Shown: piece by piece, positions 44,531 through 55,901 of the stretch
Layout of the letters: each line of letters starts with the position of its first letter
Position numbering within the stretch: the stretch's first letter is position 1
Assembly (NCBI GenBank): GCA_009617715.1
Contig: VTFK01000050.1
Span: forward strand, 930,001 to 994,000
Source of the DNA: Plectrocnemia conspersa
Taxonomy: Eukaryota; Arthropoda; Insecta; Trichoptera; Polycentropodidae
Reading direction: 5' to 3'
DNA length: 64,000 nucleotides
Translations under genes and position numbers: made by a program
The notes under the pieces: model-generated
What the model was told of the DNA's origin: nothing
Seen by the model: the letters and a program-made list of their open reading frames with translations, nothing else
Database searches by the model: none

Positions 44531-45191
44531 ATATTGTATTGTAATAATTAAAATAAAGTAAAATGAAATGTCAACAGGATTTTAAATATATATGCTATTT
44601 CTTCTGTTGGAAACCACATATTGTCTCTTAAGAGGAAAGTTATTTTCTGTAAGAAATCCAGACCATTTTAATTAAAATGTAATGTTAATAATTTTGAACT
44701 CTTCTACTACAACTTCTTTCCAATATGTAGTTTGGAATGTACCTCCTTTAAATTAAGCTAATATTTCTTTAATTAATTGTTGATATTTTGGTTCATTGGC
44801 AAAAATTTATATTTTTATGGTTTGCATATATTTGACAAGATTATGTTTTTTAAAAGTTTGCTATTGTAACTCAATATAAGAAAGTGACATATATAACATT
44901 AGAAATTGGAAATCATTTAAGAGCAAAAATGTCAAAATAACTGAACTAGACGACCTTGAAAATATTCGGATCGGTTTCAAATTGTAGATAACACTATTTT
45001 TAAATATGTTAAATTGAACGAACTATAATGTTGTCGACCTATAGAGCGTAGTTATCTATAATGAATACGAGTACGAGTACAGATAAACTAGACGGAATAA
45101 TATGTACACAAATCATATTGTATATTTTGATGGAAGACAATGGAAGTAAAAGTAAAAATAAAAATAGCGCGTTCACGATACCTGGGTATGG

Positions 45192-46627
45192 TGACACACT
45201 TGGTGTTGGGGTTCCTCAACAAGGAATCGGGCCGGAAAGGCGTTGCACTAGCGCCGATCGCTGCTCACCGACCACGGCGTTAAGACCAAAACCATCCCTT
45301 AACGCGCCAACATTTTGGGGACGCAAAAGCTCGGCCTATTCCGAACGGGACCCGAAGCTGAGAGGACGTGCCGAAAGCGCTGCTTTCGGCGGACGGGCGT
45401 GGGGACGCTGTCCGAATCCGCTCCCATCGCCTCGCAGCGCCGCCGGAGCCCCCATCTGACCGGGCGAAATCCTGCCGACCGTCGAGACCTTCACAGCCAG
45501 AGCCCCCAGACATTACGAGGTAGAGTTTTGGGCCTAATTCCGCCGGAGCGCCGTCGCGAGCCCCCGAGCACCCGCTAGAGTCCTGGACACGCCGGAGAGA
45601 CGCCGCGATTGCCCGATGACCCCCGCAGCCCCACCGCGCACCCACCGGCGCCGGTCGAAGCCCAACGCCCGCTGGAGCGACATCACAGCGCCGTTAGATG
45701 CCCCCCGCAGCCCCACCGCGCACCCACCGGCGCCCGGAGAACCACGCACGTGGTCGCGGCCTATCATAACCTCAAAGTTGACACGCCGCGTTCGGCGACA
45801 TCCTGTAGGGCTGCGCCCCTTAGCACCGGCCCCCACCGGATTCGCACCCTGTAGGGCTGCGCCCCCGCAACGTCGCGCTCTCGTCGGAGCCGCACCCTGT
45901 AGGGCTGCGCCCCCTGCAGCACTGCACCCACACCGGAGCCGCATCCTGTAGGGCTGCGCCCCCGCAGCTCCGCGCCTCCATCGGGCCGCATCCTGTAGGG
46001 CTGCGCCCCCCGCAGCACCGCGCCTCCACCGGAGCCGGGCTGGGCTGCGCCCCGCAGCACCGCGCCTCCACCGGAGCCGCATCCTAGGGCTGCGGGCTGC
46101 GCCCCCCCCAGCGCACCGCGCCTCCACCCGCATCCTGTAGGGCTGCGCCCCCCGCAGCACCGCGCCTCCACCGGAGCCGCATCCTGTAGGGCTGCGCCCC
46201 CCGCAGCACCGCGCCTCCACCGGAGCCGCATCCTGTAGGGCTGCGCCCCCCGCAGCACCGCGCCCCCCTCCACCAGCCGCATCCTGTAGGGCTGCGCCCC
46301 CCGCTGCACCGCGCCTCCACCGGAGCCGCATCCTGTAGGGCTGCGCCCCCCGCAGCACCGCGCCCCATCGGCACCGCAACCTGTAGGGCTGCGCCCCCGC
46401 AGCACCGCGCCCCATCGGCACCGCATCCTGTAAGGCTGCGCCCCCCGCAGCACCGCGTCTCCACCGGAGCCGCATCCTGTAGGGCTGCGCCCCCCGCAGC
46501 ACCGCGCCCCAGCGGCGCCGCATCCTGTAGGGCTGCGCCCACCCGCAGTGCTACGCCAAACTATCAAAGTGAGTGTCGTGAGTGAATGTCGTGAGAGCTT
46601 AACATAGCAAACTTACCCTCTCCGACA
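45192..46627 (+). repeat. Left LTR
   Basis: Homology to the right LTR starts at about 45,218 (AACAAGGAATCGGGCC) and continues to AGAGCTTAACAT at about 46,612; the end TCTCCGACA directly precedes the PBS. A 49-bp minisatellite takes up about half of it. The first 26 bp differ from the right LTR. Confidence 0.8.
45798..46545. repeat. 49-bp GC-rich minisatellite in left LTR (about 16 units)
   Basis: Unit contains CATCCTGTAGGGCTGCGCCC, CCGCAGCACCGCGCC and TCCACCGGAGCCG. I count about 16 occurrences of the GGGCTGCG core, some in truncated units. Because 49 is not a multiple of 3, units rotate through all frames, giving long but meaningless minus-strand frames. Confidence 0.9.
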
Positions 46628-46629
46628 AT

Positions 46630-46647
46630 TGGTGACCCCGACGTGAT
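46630..46647 (+). other. Primer-binding site, tRNA-Trp type
   Basis: TGGTGACCCCGACGTGAT is complementary to the 3' end of insect tRNA-Trp as I recall it (CCA plus ACGTCGGGGTCA). It lies two bases after the left LTR end. Confidence 0.8.
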
Positions 46648-46702
46648 CACGTAGCCCGTTTTTTATTCTACTGATTTTTTTTTTTTTTTTATTCCTGCTA
46701 AA

Positions 46703-47608
46703 ATGGATGCCCCACCAGCCGCCCCGGTGAACCCACCACCAGCAGTTGAGGCTGTTAATGTCCCAACCATGACAGCCCCAGCATTTTGCACCCATAACCC
46801 CCGACTGTGGTTCACCATATTAGAAACGCTCTTCCAGCACCACCGAATCACAGCAGATAACGCGAAATACTGTAAAACGCTCAATTGTCTGCCCATATTC
46901 GTGTTGGAAGAGGTCCAGGACGTTATTGAGTCTGCGCCCGTTGGATATGCGTATGGTGCTCTCAAGGCGGCTATAATTTCGCGCACGGGAGCCTCGAAGG
47001 AGCAGGAGACTAGGCGCCTGTTCGAACAAGCCGAGATGGGGGACAGGAAGCCATCAGCCTTTTTGCGGGAGCTGAGAAGGCTTGCTGGACCCAGTTTTCC
47101 AGAAACGATGCTTAAAACCTTCTGGCAGATTCGCTTACCAGCGTACATACAGACGGGCATTGCTGGATCCATGGACTGCGAGCTGGATAGGATTGCTGCA
47201 ACGGCGGACAGAATTGCGGAAATTTCGCAATTCCAGACTGCCGCCCTCCAGGCTCCAGCAATACCACCACCAGCACCCCAAGTAACCGCTATCCAGCAAC
47301 CGTTACGGCGGACGTCAGAGGACGAAGTAGCGGAGTTGCGGAATACCGTCGAGGACCTGAGCAAGAAATTGCGCCGGATGGAGCTTACTCAACACCTGAA
47401 CGACCGCCCGCAATACCGAGGCAGAGAAGGAAGCCCACGGAGCAGCTCCAGAGCAAGGCAACCAAGTTCGTCATGGAGCCGCTACCAACCGAGAAGCCAG
47501 TCCAGGGACCGACCCCATACGGACGGCGTTTGCTGGTATCATACGCAGTTTGGGGCCAAAGCCGTAAGGTGCTCGCCACCTTGTAAAAGTAGAGTAAAAA
47601 AAAACTAA
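46703..47608 (+). CDS. gag: Retrotransposon Gag
   Basis: 301-residue structural protein of the retroelement, which packages its RNA. Start ATG at 46,703 follows a 3' T run after the PBS. The proline/alanine-rich N-terminus is followed by a capsid-like helical region: [30 protein letters not shown] and [19 protein letters not shown] are the usual Ty3/Gypsy insect capsid motifs. A basic serine/arginine-rich stretch comes next and then [18 protein letters not shown], a C-x2-H-x9-C-x3-C knuckle typical of CsRn1 elements rather than the common CCHC. The frame ends at TAA 47,606-47,608, right after an A9C slippery run from which pol can be reached by a -1 shift. Confidence 0.88.
   Translation: MDAPPAAPVNPPPAVEAVNVPTMTAPAFCTHNPRLWFTILETLFQHHRITADNAKYCKTLNCLPIFVLEEVQDVIESAPVGYAYGALKAAIISRTGASKEQETRRLFEQAEMGDRKPSAFLRELRRLAGPSFPETMLKTFWQIRLPAYIQTGIAGSMDCELDRIAATADRIAEISQFQTAALQAPAIPPPAPQVTAIQQPLRRTSEDEVAELRNTVEDLSKKLRRMELTQHLNDRPQYRGREGSPRSSSRARQPSSSWSRYQPRSQSRDRPHTDGVCWYHTQFGAKAVRCSPPCKSRVKKN
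47593..47608 (+). promoter_or_regulatory. Likely -1 ribosomal frameshift site between gag and pol
   Basis: The gag frame ends GTA AAA AAA AAC TAA, containing the heptamer A AAA AAC. A one-base slip back there enters the pol frame, which is open from just after a stop at 47,590-47,592. The two frames overlap only at this point, and pol has no ATG near its start. Inferred from the sequence. Confidence 0.75.
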
Positions 47609-50600
47609 CGGGGCTACCGCCAACGACGGCCGGCGTGTTAAGCCCTACCAGTTGCCGTCTCATAATTACGGACAAAAGATCCAAAGTGCGGTTTTTGGTA
47701 GATACGGGTTCGGACTTGTGCGTGTTTCCACGAAAGAAAATTGCTGGAGTACTTCGTCCGGTGCCATACCAATTGTTTGCGGCTAACGGATCGACTATAA
47801 AGACTTTCGGCTGGAAGGAATTGTCACTGGACTTCGGACTTCGCCGCGAGTTTCAGTGGCAATTCATTATTGCAGACGTGCAGTCGCCGATCATCGGTGC
47901 TGACTTCCTGCGGCACTTCAATCTACTCGTGGACCTGAAGAACGCCCGCCTCGTCGACGGAGTAACCTCTTTCAGGGCCCCGGGTAGCCCGCACGTCGCA
48001 GAAGAACCACCGCACATCAAGTCGATATCGTCAGCCGATATCGACAGCGACTATCATTCTCTCCTGAAAAAGTTTCCGGAGATAACACAACCCGCCGGAA
48101 ACAGAGCTCTGCGACCAGTGCAACATACCACTGTGCACCACATAAGAACCACACCAGGACCATCGGTGTTCAGTCGCCCCCGAAGACTTGCCCCTGACAA
48201 ACTCAGGGTCGCTAAGGAAGAGTTTAGGACCCTCTTGAGCGATGGTACCATCCGCCCATCAGACAGTTCATGGTCATCGCCACTGCATATCGTCCCGAAG
48301 AAGACGCCGGGAGAGTGGCGACCTTGCGGTGACTATAGAGCCCTCAACGCGCGAACCATCCCAGACCGCTATCCGGTGCCACACATAGAAGATTTTTCGC
48401 ACGCGCTGGCGAATCGAAAGGTATTCAGCACCATCGACCTGGTACGGGCGTATCATCAAATCCCGGTCGCCCCGGATGACATAAAAAAGACCGCAATATC
48501 GACACCGTTTGGCCTCTACGAGTTTCCTTTTATGTCATTCGGCCTGAGAAACGCGGCACAAACATTCCAACGGTTCATTGACGCAGCACTGCGAGGACTC
48601 GACTTCTGCTTCGTCTACATAGACGATATCATAGTAGCCTCCGAAGATCACGCCCAGCACAAAGATCACCTCCGACAACTTTTTGCGCGCCTCAAAGAAT
48701 ATGGAGTGTTGGTCAACGCAGCGAAAAGCATTTTCGGAAAAACGGAGGTCGACTTTCTCGGCTACCGCGTCAATGAAAACGGGACCAGCCCTCTCCCGGA
48801 AAAGGTCGACGCTATCGCCAACTTCCCGCGCCCAGACACCGTCAAGAAAATGCGGCGTTTTCTAGGGATGATAAACTTTTATCGAAGATTCATCCCTGGA
48901 GCGTCCGCAGCTCAGCGGTTACTGACGGACCAGCTTAGAGGCACCACAGCGAACAAGGACCCAATCACATGGAACGGCGACTTAGAGGAAGCATTTGCGG
49001 CATGCAAGCAAGGGTTAATGAATGCCGCCCTTCTCGCGCATCCTGATCCAAGTCAAGACCTAGCAATATTTGCGGACGCTTCGGAACACGCTATCGGCGC
49101 AAGTCTTCAGCAGCGATCTTCAGACGGATGGCTGCCAATAGCGTTTTATTCCAAGAAATTGGCACCGGCACAGGTCAAATACAGCGCTTACGACCGGGAG
49201 CTCCTTGCCATCTACCAAGCAGTCAGACATTTTAGACACATGGTGGAAGGCCGGGAGTTCATTATTTTTACCGACCACAAGCCTCTGACATTTGTATTTC
49301 AGCAGAAGCCGGAGAAGGCTTCCCCGCGCCAGTTCCGCCATACGGACTTTGTCGCCCAATTTACGACCGATATTCGGCACGTTTCCGGCAGCGACAACGT
49401 AGTGGCGGACGCCCTATCGCGAGTAGAGATCGTCAGCAGCCAACAAATAGACTACCAGGAGTTAGAGCGTCAGCAAACAGCCGACCCACAGACTCCTTGG
49501 ACAGCCTTGAGTCCCATCAGCCTACCCGAGTCCAGCACCACCATTTGGTGCGACACATCTCTAGGAAAAGAGCGTCCATATTTGCCACAACAGTTCCGGA
49601 AGCAAGCTTTTGACATTTGCCACTCACCTTCACACCCAGGTGGCCGACCAACGATGAAGCTCGTCGCCGACAGGTTTTTCTGGCCCCGGCTTCGTTCTGA
49701 CTGCAAGCGATGGGCCCGCGAGTGCTTAGAGTGTCAAAGATCAAAGGTGTCCAGGCATGTGTCTTCACCGATCGGAAGTTTTCGACCCCCGGAAGGCCGA
49801 TTTGAGCACATTCATATCGACATCGTCGGCCCTCTCCCGGTATCAGAAGGGAAGAAATATATTTTGACATGCATCGATCGATTCACCCGCTGGCCGGAAG
49901 CTTACGCGATAGAAGACATCACGGCCGAGACTGTGGCTAGGAAACTTTACAGCGGGTGGATCACAAGATTTGGCACCCCACTTAGGATTACGACGGACCA
50001 AGGCCGGCAGTTCGAGAGCGCCCTATTCAAGGAGTTGAATCATGCATTCGGCTCATCACACAAACGAACAACAGCCTATCACCCGCAGGCAAACGGGATG
50101 ATAGAGAGGCTCCACCGCCAGTTGAAGGCCGCTCTCAGGTGCCATCAAGACGAACGTTGGACAGAGGCGTTACCGACGGTGCTAATGGGCATCAGAGCTG
50201 CTTGGCGAGAAGATGCGCAAGCTACACCTGCAGAACTGGTGTATGGACAAAACCTGCGTCTTCCTGGTGAATTTCTGGCACCGCGACAAGCCGCACCAAG
50301 TACGATTACGCCAGATTTTGCAGACCGACTTCGAGGGCGTATGCAGCAACTGTCGCCCGCCCAGCCGAGATCACACGGAGTGCGTCCAACGTTCATCTTC
50401 AAAGATTTACCGACGACGACGCACGTGTTCGTAAGACGTGACGCAGCACGGGGACCTCTCAGTTCCCCCTACGACGGCCCGTATGAGGTCATTCAACGGC
50501 GACCCAAATGGATGGTTGTAAACGTGCGAGGAAGCCACACGACAATCTCCATCGACCGTTTAAAACCGGCGTATATACAAACGCCAGACCACACCCATAC

Positions 50601-50760
50601 AAAACCAGACGCCCAAGCGTCCACGCCAAACAGCGCCAACTGGCAGCCAGCTATACTCGCGCCAGCGAGCTCTCCGTCAGAAATAGCACAAACTCCTACA
50701 GACCTCACGCAGACAAGAGGCGGGAGACGTGTTCGTTTTCCGGCTCGGTTTCTGGATTAA
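47605..50760 (+). CDS. pol: Retrotransposon Pol (protease, RT, RNase H, integrase)
   Basis: About 1,050 residues, reached by frameshift from gag; the first in-frame near-start is GTG at 47,635. Numbered from that GTG: aspartic protease DTGSD at residue 23; reverse transcriptase with YIDD at 328-331 and FMSFGLRNA just before; RNase H with [14 protein letters not shown] and FTDHKPL; integrase zinc finger with HSPSH from residue 663 and CLEC; integrase core with [15 protein letters not shown] and [16 protein letters not shown] (the D, D, E positions). Order PR-RT-RH-IN is that of Ty3/Gypsy. There is no stop or frame break, so the element may still be, or recently was, active. Confidence 0.93.
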   Translation, partial: LTGLPPTTAGVLSPTSCRLIITDKRSKVRFLVDTGSDLCVFPRKKIAGVLRPVPYQLFAANGSTIKTFGWKELSLDFGLRREFQWQFIIADVQSPIIGADFLRHFNLLVDLKNARLVDGVTSFRAPGSPHVAEEPPHIKSISSADIDSDYHSLLKKFPEITQPAGNRALRPVQHTTVHHIRTTPGPSVFSRPRRLAPDKLRVAKEEFRTLLSDGTIRPSDSSWSSPLHIVPKKTPGEWRPCGDYRALNARTIPDRYPVPHIEDFSHALANRKVFSTIDLVRAYHQIPVAPDDIKKTAISTPFGLYEFPFMSFGLRNAAQTFQRFIDAALRGLDFCFVYIDDIIVASEDHAQHKDHLRQLFARLKEYGVLVNAAKSIFGKTEVDFLGYRVNENGTSPLPEKVDAIANFPRPDTVKKMRRFLGMINFYRRFIPGASAAQRLLTDQLRGTTANKDPITWNGDLEEAFAACKQGLMNAALLAHPDPSQDLAIFADASEHAIGASLQQRSSDGWLPIAFYSKKLAPAQVKYSAYDRELLAIYQAVRHFRHMVEGREFIIFTDHKPLTFVFQQKPEKASPRQFRHTDFVAQFTTDIRHVSGSDNVVADALSRVEIVSSQQIDYQELERQQTADPQTPWTALSPISLPESSTTIWCDTSLGKERPYLPQQFRKQAFDICHSPSHPGGRPTMKLVADRFFWPRLRSDCKRWARECLECQRSKVSRHVSSPIGSFRPPEGRFEHIHIDIVGPLPVSEGKKYILTCIDRFTRWPEAYAIEDITAETVARKLYSGWITRFGTPLRITTDQGRQFESALFKELNHAFGSSHKRTTAYHPQANGMIERLHRQLKAALRCHQDERWTEALPTVLMGIRAAWREDAQATPAELVYGQNLRLPGEFLAPRQAAPSTITPDFADRLRGRMQQLSPAQPRSHGVRPTFIFKDLPTTTHVFVRRDAARGPLSSPYDGPYEVIQRRPKWMVVNVRGSHTTISIDRLKPAYIQTPDHTHTKPDAQASTPNSANWQPAILAPASSPSEIAQTPTDLTQTRGGRRVRFPARFLD

Positions 50761-50782
50761 TCGTGGATTCCAGGAGGAAACC

Positions 50783-50795
50783 ACTAGGGGAGTGG
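50783..50795 (+). other. Polypurine tract
   Basis: AGGGGAGTGG and preceding bases, 23-35 bp after the pol stop, directly before TGTAGCGACC, where the right LTR begins. Priming role for plus-strand DNA is inferred from position. Confidence 0.6.
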
Positions 50796-52262
50796 TGTAG
50801 CGACCTAGTGCTACACATAACAAGGAATCGGGCCGGAAAGGCGTTGCACCCCTAGCGCCGATCGCTGCTCACCGACCACGGCGTTAAGACCAAAACCATC
50901 CCTTAACGCGCTTGGGGACGCAAAAGCTCGGCCTATTCCGAACGGGACCCGAAGCTGAGAGGACGTGCCGAAAGCGCTGCTTTCGGCGGACGGGCGTGGG
51001 GACGCTGTCCGAATCCGCTCCCATCGCCTCGCAGCGCCGCCGGAGCCCCCATCTGACCGGGCGAAATCCTGCCGACCGTCGAGACCTTCACAGCCAGAGC
51101 CCCCAGACATTACGAGGTAGAGTTTTGGGCCTAATTCCGCCGGAGCGCCATCGCGAGCCCCCGAGCACCCGCTAGAGTCCTGGACACGCCGGAGAGACGC
51201 CGCGATTGCCCGATGACCACAGGAGCCCCGCCGCGCGCCCCCATAGGCGCCGGTCGAAGCCCAACGCCCGCTGGAGCGACATCACAGCGCCGTTAGATGC
51301 CCCCCGCAGCCCCACCGCGCACCCACCGGCGCCCGGAGAACCACGCACGTGGTCGCGGCCTATCATAACCTCAAAGTTGACACGCCGCGCCCCCTTCGGC
51401 GCCGCATCCTGTAGGGCTGCGCCCCCATCGGCGCCGCATCCTGTAGGGCTGCGCCCCCCGCAGCACCGCGCCTCCACCGGAGCCGCATCCTGTAGGGCTG
51501 CGCCCCCCGCAGCACCGCGCCTCCACCGGAGCCGCATCCTGTAGGGCTGCGCCCCCCGCAGCACCACGCCTCCATCGGCGCCGCATCCTGTAGGGCTGCG
51601 CCCCCCGCAGCACCGCGCCTCCACCGGGCCGCATCCCCTGCGCCCCGCAGCACCGCGCCTCCACCGGAGCCGCATCCTGTGGGGCTGCGCCCCCCGCAGC
51701 ACCGCGCCTGCGCCCCACCGGAGCCGCATCCTGTAGGGCTGCGCCCCCCGCAGCACCACCGCGCCTCCACCGGAGCCGCATCCTGTGGGGCTGCGCCCCC
51801 GCAGCACCACGCCTCCACCGGAGCCGCATCCTGTAGGGCTGCGCCCCACCGCCTCCAGCATCCTGTAGGGCTGCGCCCCCCATCGGCCCATCGGCACCGC
51901 CTCCACCGGAGCCGCATCCTGTAGGGCTGCGCCCCCCGCTGCACCAGCCTCCACCGGAGCCGCATCCTGTAGGGCTGCGCCCCCGCCACCGGCCCCATCG
52001 GCACCACAACCTGTAGGGCTGCGCCCCCGCAGCACCGCGCCCCATCGGCACCGCATCCTGTAAGGCTGCGCCCCCCGCAGCACCGCGTCTCCACCGGAGC
52101 CGCATCCTGTAGGGCTGCGCCCACCGCAGCACCGCGCCCCAGCGGCACCGCATCCTGTAGGGCTGCGCCCACCCGCAGTGCTACGCCAAACTATCAAAGT
52201 GAGTGTCGTGCAAAAAAGTGAATGTCGATTTTTTAAGAGCTTAACATGTGAAAACACCTACA
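50796..52262 (+). repeat. Right LTR
   Basis: Starts TGTAGCGACC at the polypurine tract. It matches the left LTR from AACAAGGAATCGGG to TTAACAT at 52,247, then diverges. It contains about 17 units of the 49-bp minisatellite with a different arrangement from the left LTR, and small insertions near the end (CAAAAAAG, ATTTTTTAA). Confidence 0.8.
51400..52180. repeat. 49-bp GC-rich minisatellite in right LTR (about 17 units)
   Basis: Same unit as in the left LTR. Several units are shortened or fused (for example about 51,630, 51,850-51,900), and the order of variants differs from the left array in the middle while both ends agree. Confidence 0.88.
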
Positions 52263-52267
52263 TATGG

Positions 52268-53373
52268 GGTACTATATTAACAGTACATATATAATTGCAA
52301 CATTTACATAAATTAAAATTTTAATTGAAAAAACATAATTCTAAAATTGATAATTAATGCGATATTTAGCACTGTAAATCTGCGGCCAACTCGTAGTAAT
52401 GTGGCACATAAATTGAATTCCCAGTTCTCAGACATTGGTCCAAATGAGTGTCAGTGAAGCTTGGTCGATACTTTGATTTAAAGTATTTAATATTGGAAAA
52501 CCAACAATCACAAGCATATGTCGACACGCAAAAATGTTCAATTTTAAGGCACATTTTCTCAACAATGGGAAGCTATTTCCATTCACTAAATTCCAGAATT
52601 TTTCTTTGTTATGATGTGAATTAAAAAGGATGATAACTACTTGGTCTATAATCTCGGCATCCCTGGACATTTTTTTTTAAATAAATGGCTAAATAAAGCT
52701 TTTGCGAGCCGTAGTCTGTGGAATTATAGTTGAGTAGCGGACAAGTGGGTCAAAATATCTCAAATTGAATTGAGTGATAGTAAATTTCAATACAAAATGT
52801 TTACAAATATAATCATACCGTATGCCAACGCCATGAACTTCCTTAGATTGAACGTGAAATTGCGACGAAGCGAACTTTAACTGTAGCTTCAAGATGTCAA
52901 GGCATATTCAAATTGAAATTTGTCACAAAATGCAAATTTATAACTCATTTTAGAGCAAAACGCCAGGTAACATATTTTTACCTCGGATAACTATTTTCAG
53001 CATATCTAAACATTCGTAAGGGCTATTACTGAGGACTTACTACCACTGAATAACAAGGGAACCCTAAAAAAATGAAAGTTAACTTGAAAAAGATTTTAAT
53101 TAAATATATAAGTATAATTTTGAGACAACGTGAAAGAGCTCCATTAAATATATCACATAAACATAAATAAGGTTATTGCACTCATTAAAGACGAAACATC
53201 GCCACGCAGTATTTTTATTACGAATACGATTTAACTAAAATATGTTTCCTTGTTAACCCTAAATTTTACATATTATTATCGCGTTGTTTCCTTAATTTTA
53301 TATAAAATTATTCCCAGTAGCAATCGATATGTAAAAAAAAGGTTTTTGATAATTTATTTTATTGTAACTTTAG
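52268..53373. other. Region between the retroelement and the first visible G-alpha exon
   Basis: Holds a hAT transposase C-terminal fragment (52,366-52,680). The first coding exon of the G-alpha gene should be here or before the retroelement, but I could not identify it. Confidence 0.5.
52366..52680 (-). pseudogene. hAT transposase C-terminal fragment
   Basis: Minus strand: FPLLRKCALKLN, then in another frame ACDCWFSNIKYFKSKYRPSFTD and THLDQCLRTGNSIYVPHYYELAADLQC. The words FSxMKxIKSKYRxxLTDxHL and the following LR.. block are the C-terminal dimerisation region of ZBED5/GTF2IRD2-type hAT transposases. A frame change near 52,540 shows it is dead. It is not the same piece as in 22.4-23.4 kb, which lacks this region. 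Confidence 0.7.
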
Positions 53374-55464
53374 GCTGTTAAAATCCTACTACTCGGAACT
53401 GGAGAATCAGGAAAAACCACAGTACTGAAGCAAATGAAAATCTTACATGTGAAAGGATTTTCAGAAGTGTAAGTAATGTTTTTTTTAACGTCTTGTGATG
53501 ATTTAAACGACGCTTCTTTTATCACCGCTTTTTAATGTCTTGATACATCTCTGTTCATTGTGAAATGTTTTTTCCCTTCCTTACCATTTTTAGTACATTA
53601 TTTACTTTATAACTTCTAATTAAACATATGATAAAGTCGACGTAATCGTTTACAGTGAGCGTAAAGAACGAGCAGAGCAAATCAGAAATAATATTCACGA
53701 AGCTGCTTACGTTCTAGCTTCACAACTGGGTCCATTAGGATTTGAACCTAAATCTGAAGCAATGAGAGCGTCCATTAAGTTGCTAGAAATAGGAGCGACT
53801 CCTCCGAGATTCACTCAGGTAATCAATAGTAGACAACCGATAAATAGTCGCTTTTGATAGAAAAGCAAAATTAATTTTCTAGGAATACTTTGATACCGTT
53901 CAAGAGTTTTGGGACGACGAAGTCGTCAAGATGTGTCTGAGGCGTTCCAACGAGTTTCAACTGATCGATTGTGCGGAGTAGTAAGCTATATTTTATATAA
54001 TATTTTACAATAATAATAAAAGACCAACGCCTTATATAATATAACGAAAATTTTTAACTATTTTTACTTTTAGCTTTTTAAATAAACTACAAATAGTCAG
54101 AGATCCAACTTACGTACCAAACGATGATGATATATTACAATCGAGACAAATGACTACTGGAATTCAAAAGATTGAGTTTAAGGTGAAGGTATATCAGTCA
54201 TTACATAAAAATTAAAACGTGTAATACTATTTTGTGCTAGCTTCTGTATCGTTAACCTCGGTCCTTCGTTTTGATGGCAGCTCTAACATCCTCACTAACA
54301 ACCAATAATTGTCAAAATTCCCGGATTGAATTTTTAGAAATATATTTGACACTTTCTAAATTTAATGGCATCCCTGTATTGCAGATATTTTTAACTGCTA
54401 TTATAATGCATTATGACTGAGTACTCATAAAGCATTATAATAGCTTAACTAGGATAATTTTATCTCAAATGCCAATCGCAACAAAAAATATCCTATTACT
54501 ATTCATACGACTACTCCTTAACAAACACCGAAAGAACAGTAAAATTATCGTTAATTTATAAAAAGTTACACATTTTTTCAAATGTAAGAAATAAAACGAA
54601 TAGAATAATGGGACAACTTGATGTTGTTTTAAATTATGTTTATATGCTAAATGTTTATTTATAATTTCACAGGTATCGAATTCTCAAGATGGAGGAATGC
54701 AAGACTTTTGGTTGTTCGACGTCGGAGGTCAAAGAGGAGAGAGAAGCAAATGGATTAAGGTATTACAAGCTTGTACGATTAAATAAAAAGCTTAAGAAAG
54801 TCCAGAATGTATTATGCTTAGGTATTCGAAGGCATTCATGCTATATGGTTCTTAGTGGCTTCGAGCGATTTCGATCAAACTTTGAGAGAGGACAACAAAC
54901 AAAATAGACTCAGAGAGTCCATCACTATCTTTGAAAGTACCTGGCAAAGCAGGCAGGTTAAATCAGTCGTGATAATTTAACAAATTAGTCAAATTTGTAA
55001 ATATAAGTATTACAGGTTTTTATTGGAAGCCGGCTTAATAGTATTTTTAAACAAGCAAGATGTACTCAGACGTAAAATCGAAGAAGGAAGAAGCGTGAGT
55101 CAGTATTTTCCAGAATATGAAATTTTCAAAAGATCGAGAAGAGATCTTCCTAATAATGAGTATGAACGTGCGAGATTGTTTATTCAAAGTTTATTAGTGG
55201 TATAGTAGATATTTTTTATAAACGTTTATGAGTCGTGATATATAGCTTATTGTACATTTTTAGGAGAAAACCCAAAAACCGCAAACGTCGAATCGGAACA
55301 CTCCTTTCGCGAGTTCCGATAACCTCGAAGCCGGAAGAACTCGACAACGAGAATGTTACTATCACTTCACGGTAGCGACCGACACTGAGAACATCAAAAA
55401 GGTTTTCAAAGACATCCGCAACGTCGTATTGAGAAATTCTTTGAAAGAAATGGGAATGTTATGA
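53374..55464 (+). CDS. Galphaf: G protein alpha subunit, probably Galphaf (5' exon not found)
   Basis: GTP-binding switch coupled to membrane receptors. Eight exons: 53374-53468, 53656-53818, 53883-53980, 54074-54188, 54673-54759, 54822-54952, 55016-55199, 55264-55464; 357 residues, with the N-terminal 30-40 missing. Visible motifs: P-loop GTGESGKTT; helical domain; switch I SRQMTTG with the catalytic Arg and the Mg-binding Thr; switch [14 protein letters not shown] with the catalytic Gln; [13 protein letters not shown] for the usual TCAT loop. The C-terminus LKEMGML fits none of Gi/o, Gq, Gs or G12; with Gs-like spacing this leaves the insect-specific f class by elimination. Intron 6 has a GC donor (AG|GCAGGT), required for the frame. 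AATAAA lies 9 bp after the stop. It converges on MTX2. Confidence 0.75.
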
Positions 55465-55901
55465 TTCGAAGAAATAAAACGTTAATATAATTATTATATA
55501 ACAAAGGCGAAACATGTATAAACATTTTATTTACAAAAAATATAATATTCACAAATAGTGTTACTTCTAAAAAATAACTATTTTGGTAGATATTTAATTC
55601 TCTGATATTCTAAGTGCAAAATCAATTAACATTAGCAAAAAAACGAACAACTGAACATATACTTTTAAATTTGAACTAATGATATTACCACTGTACATTT
55701 GTTTTGCCACAAATATAACATGATTTGTTTTAAATATAAAATTATGCACTGATTCAGTTTTTTTAAGTACTTTGTTAAAAATATTGTAGAAAAATGACAA
55801 ATGAAAATTTTATTATCAACTAATGATACAGCTTAAATCAGCGTATAATTGTATATCTAAATCAAGTAGAAAAAAAATTGTTGCACGGTGTATTTGGACT
55901 G

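Larger units (their letters stand above)
45192..52262 (+). mobile_element. Ty3/Gypsy LTR retrotransposon, CsRn1-type
   Basis: A complete-looking element: left LTR, PBS, gag, pol, polypurine tract, right LTR. The PBS fits tRNA-Trp and Gag carries a Cys-His-Cys-Cys knuckle, both typical of the CsRn1 clade. It is far more GC-rich than the surrounding DNA. gag and pol are open throughout and the two LTRs are nearly alike apart from repeat number and their outermost 15-30 bp, so insertion was fairly recent. TATGG occurs at 45,187-45,191 and 52,263-52,267 and could be a target duplication, but the outer LTR ends do not match the inner ones, so exact borders are uncertain. No envelope gene is present. 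Confidence 0.9.

Noticed and set aside
45798..46545. Regular short repeats that might suggest a CRISPR array
   Set aside because: Units are directly adjacent with no unique spacers, in a eukaryotic retroelement LTR.
45534..46567. Long minus-strand open frames (up to 329 codons) in the left LTR
   Set aside because: They are repeats of RSPTGCGSGGGA and the like, arising from a 49-bp GC-rich unit that rotates through three frames; all three frames are open.
51172..52257. 361-codon minus-strand frame in the right LTR
   Set aside because: Same minisatellite artefact as in the left LTR, with the same low-complexity peptide.
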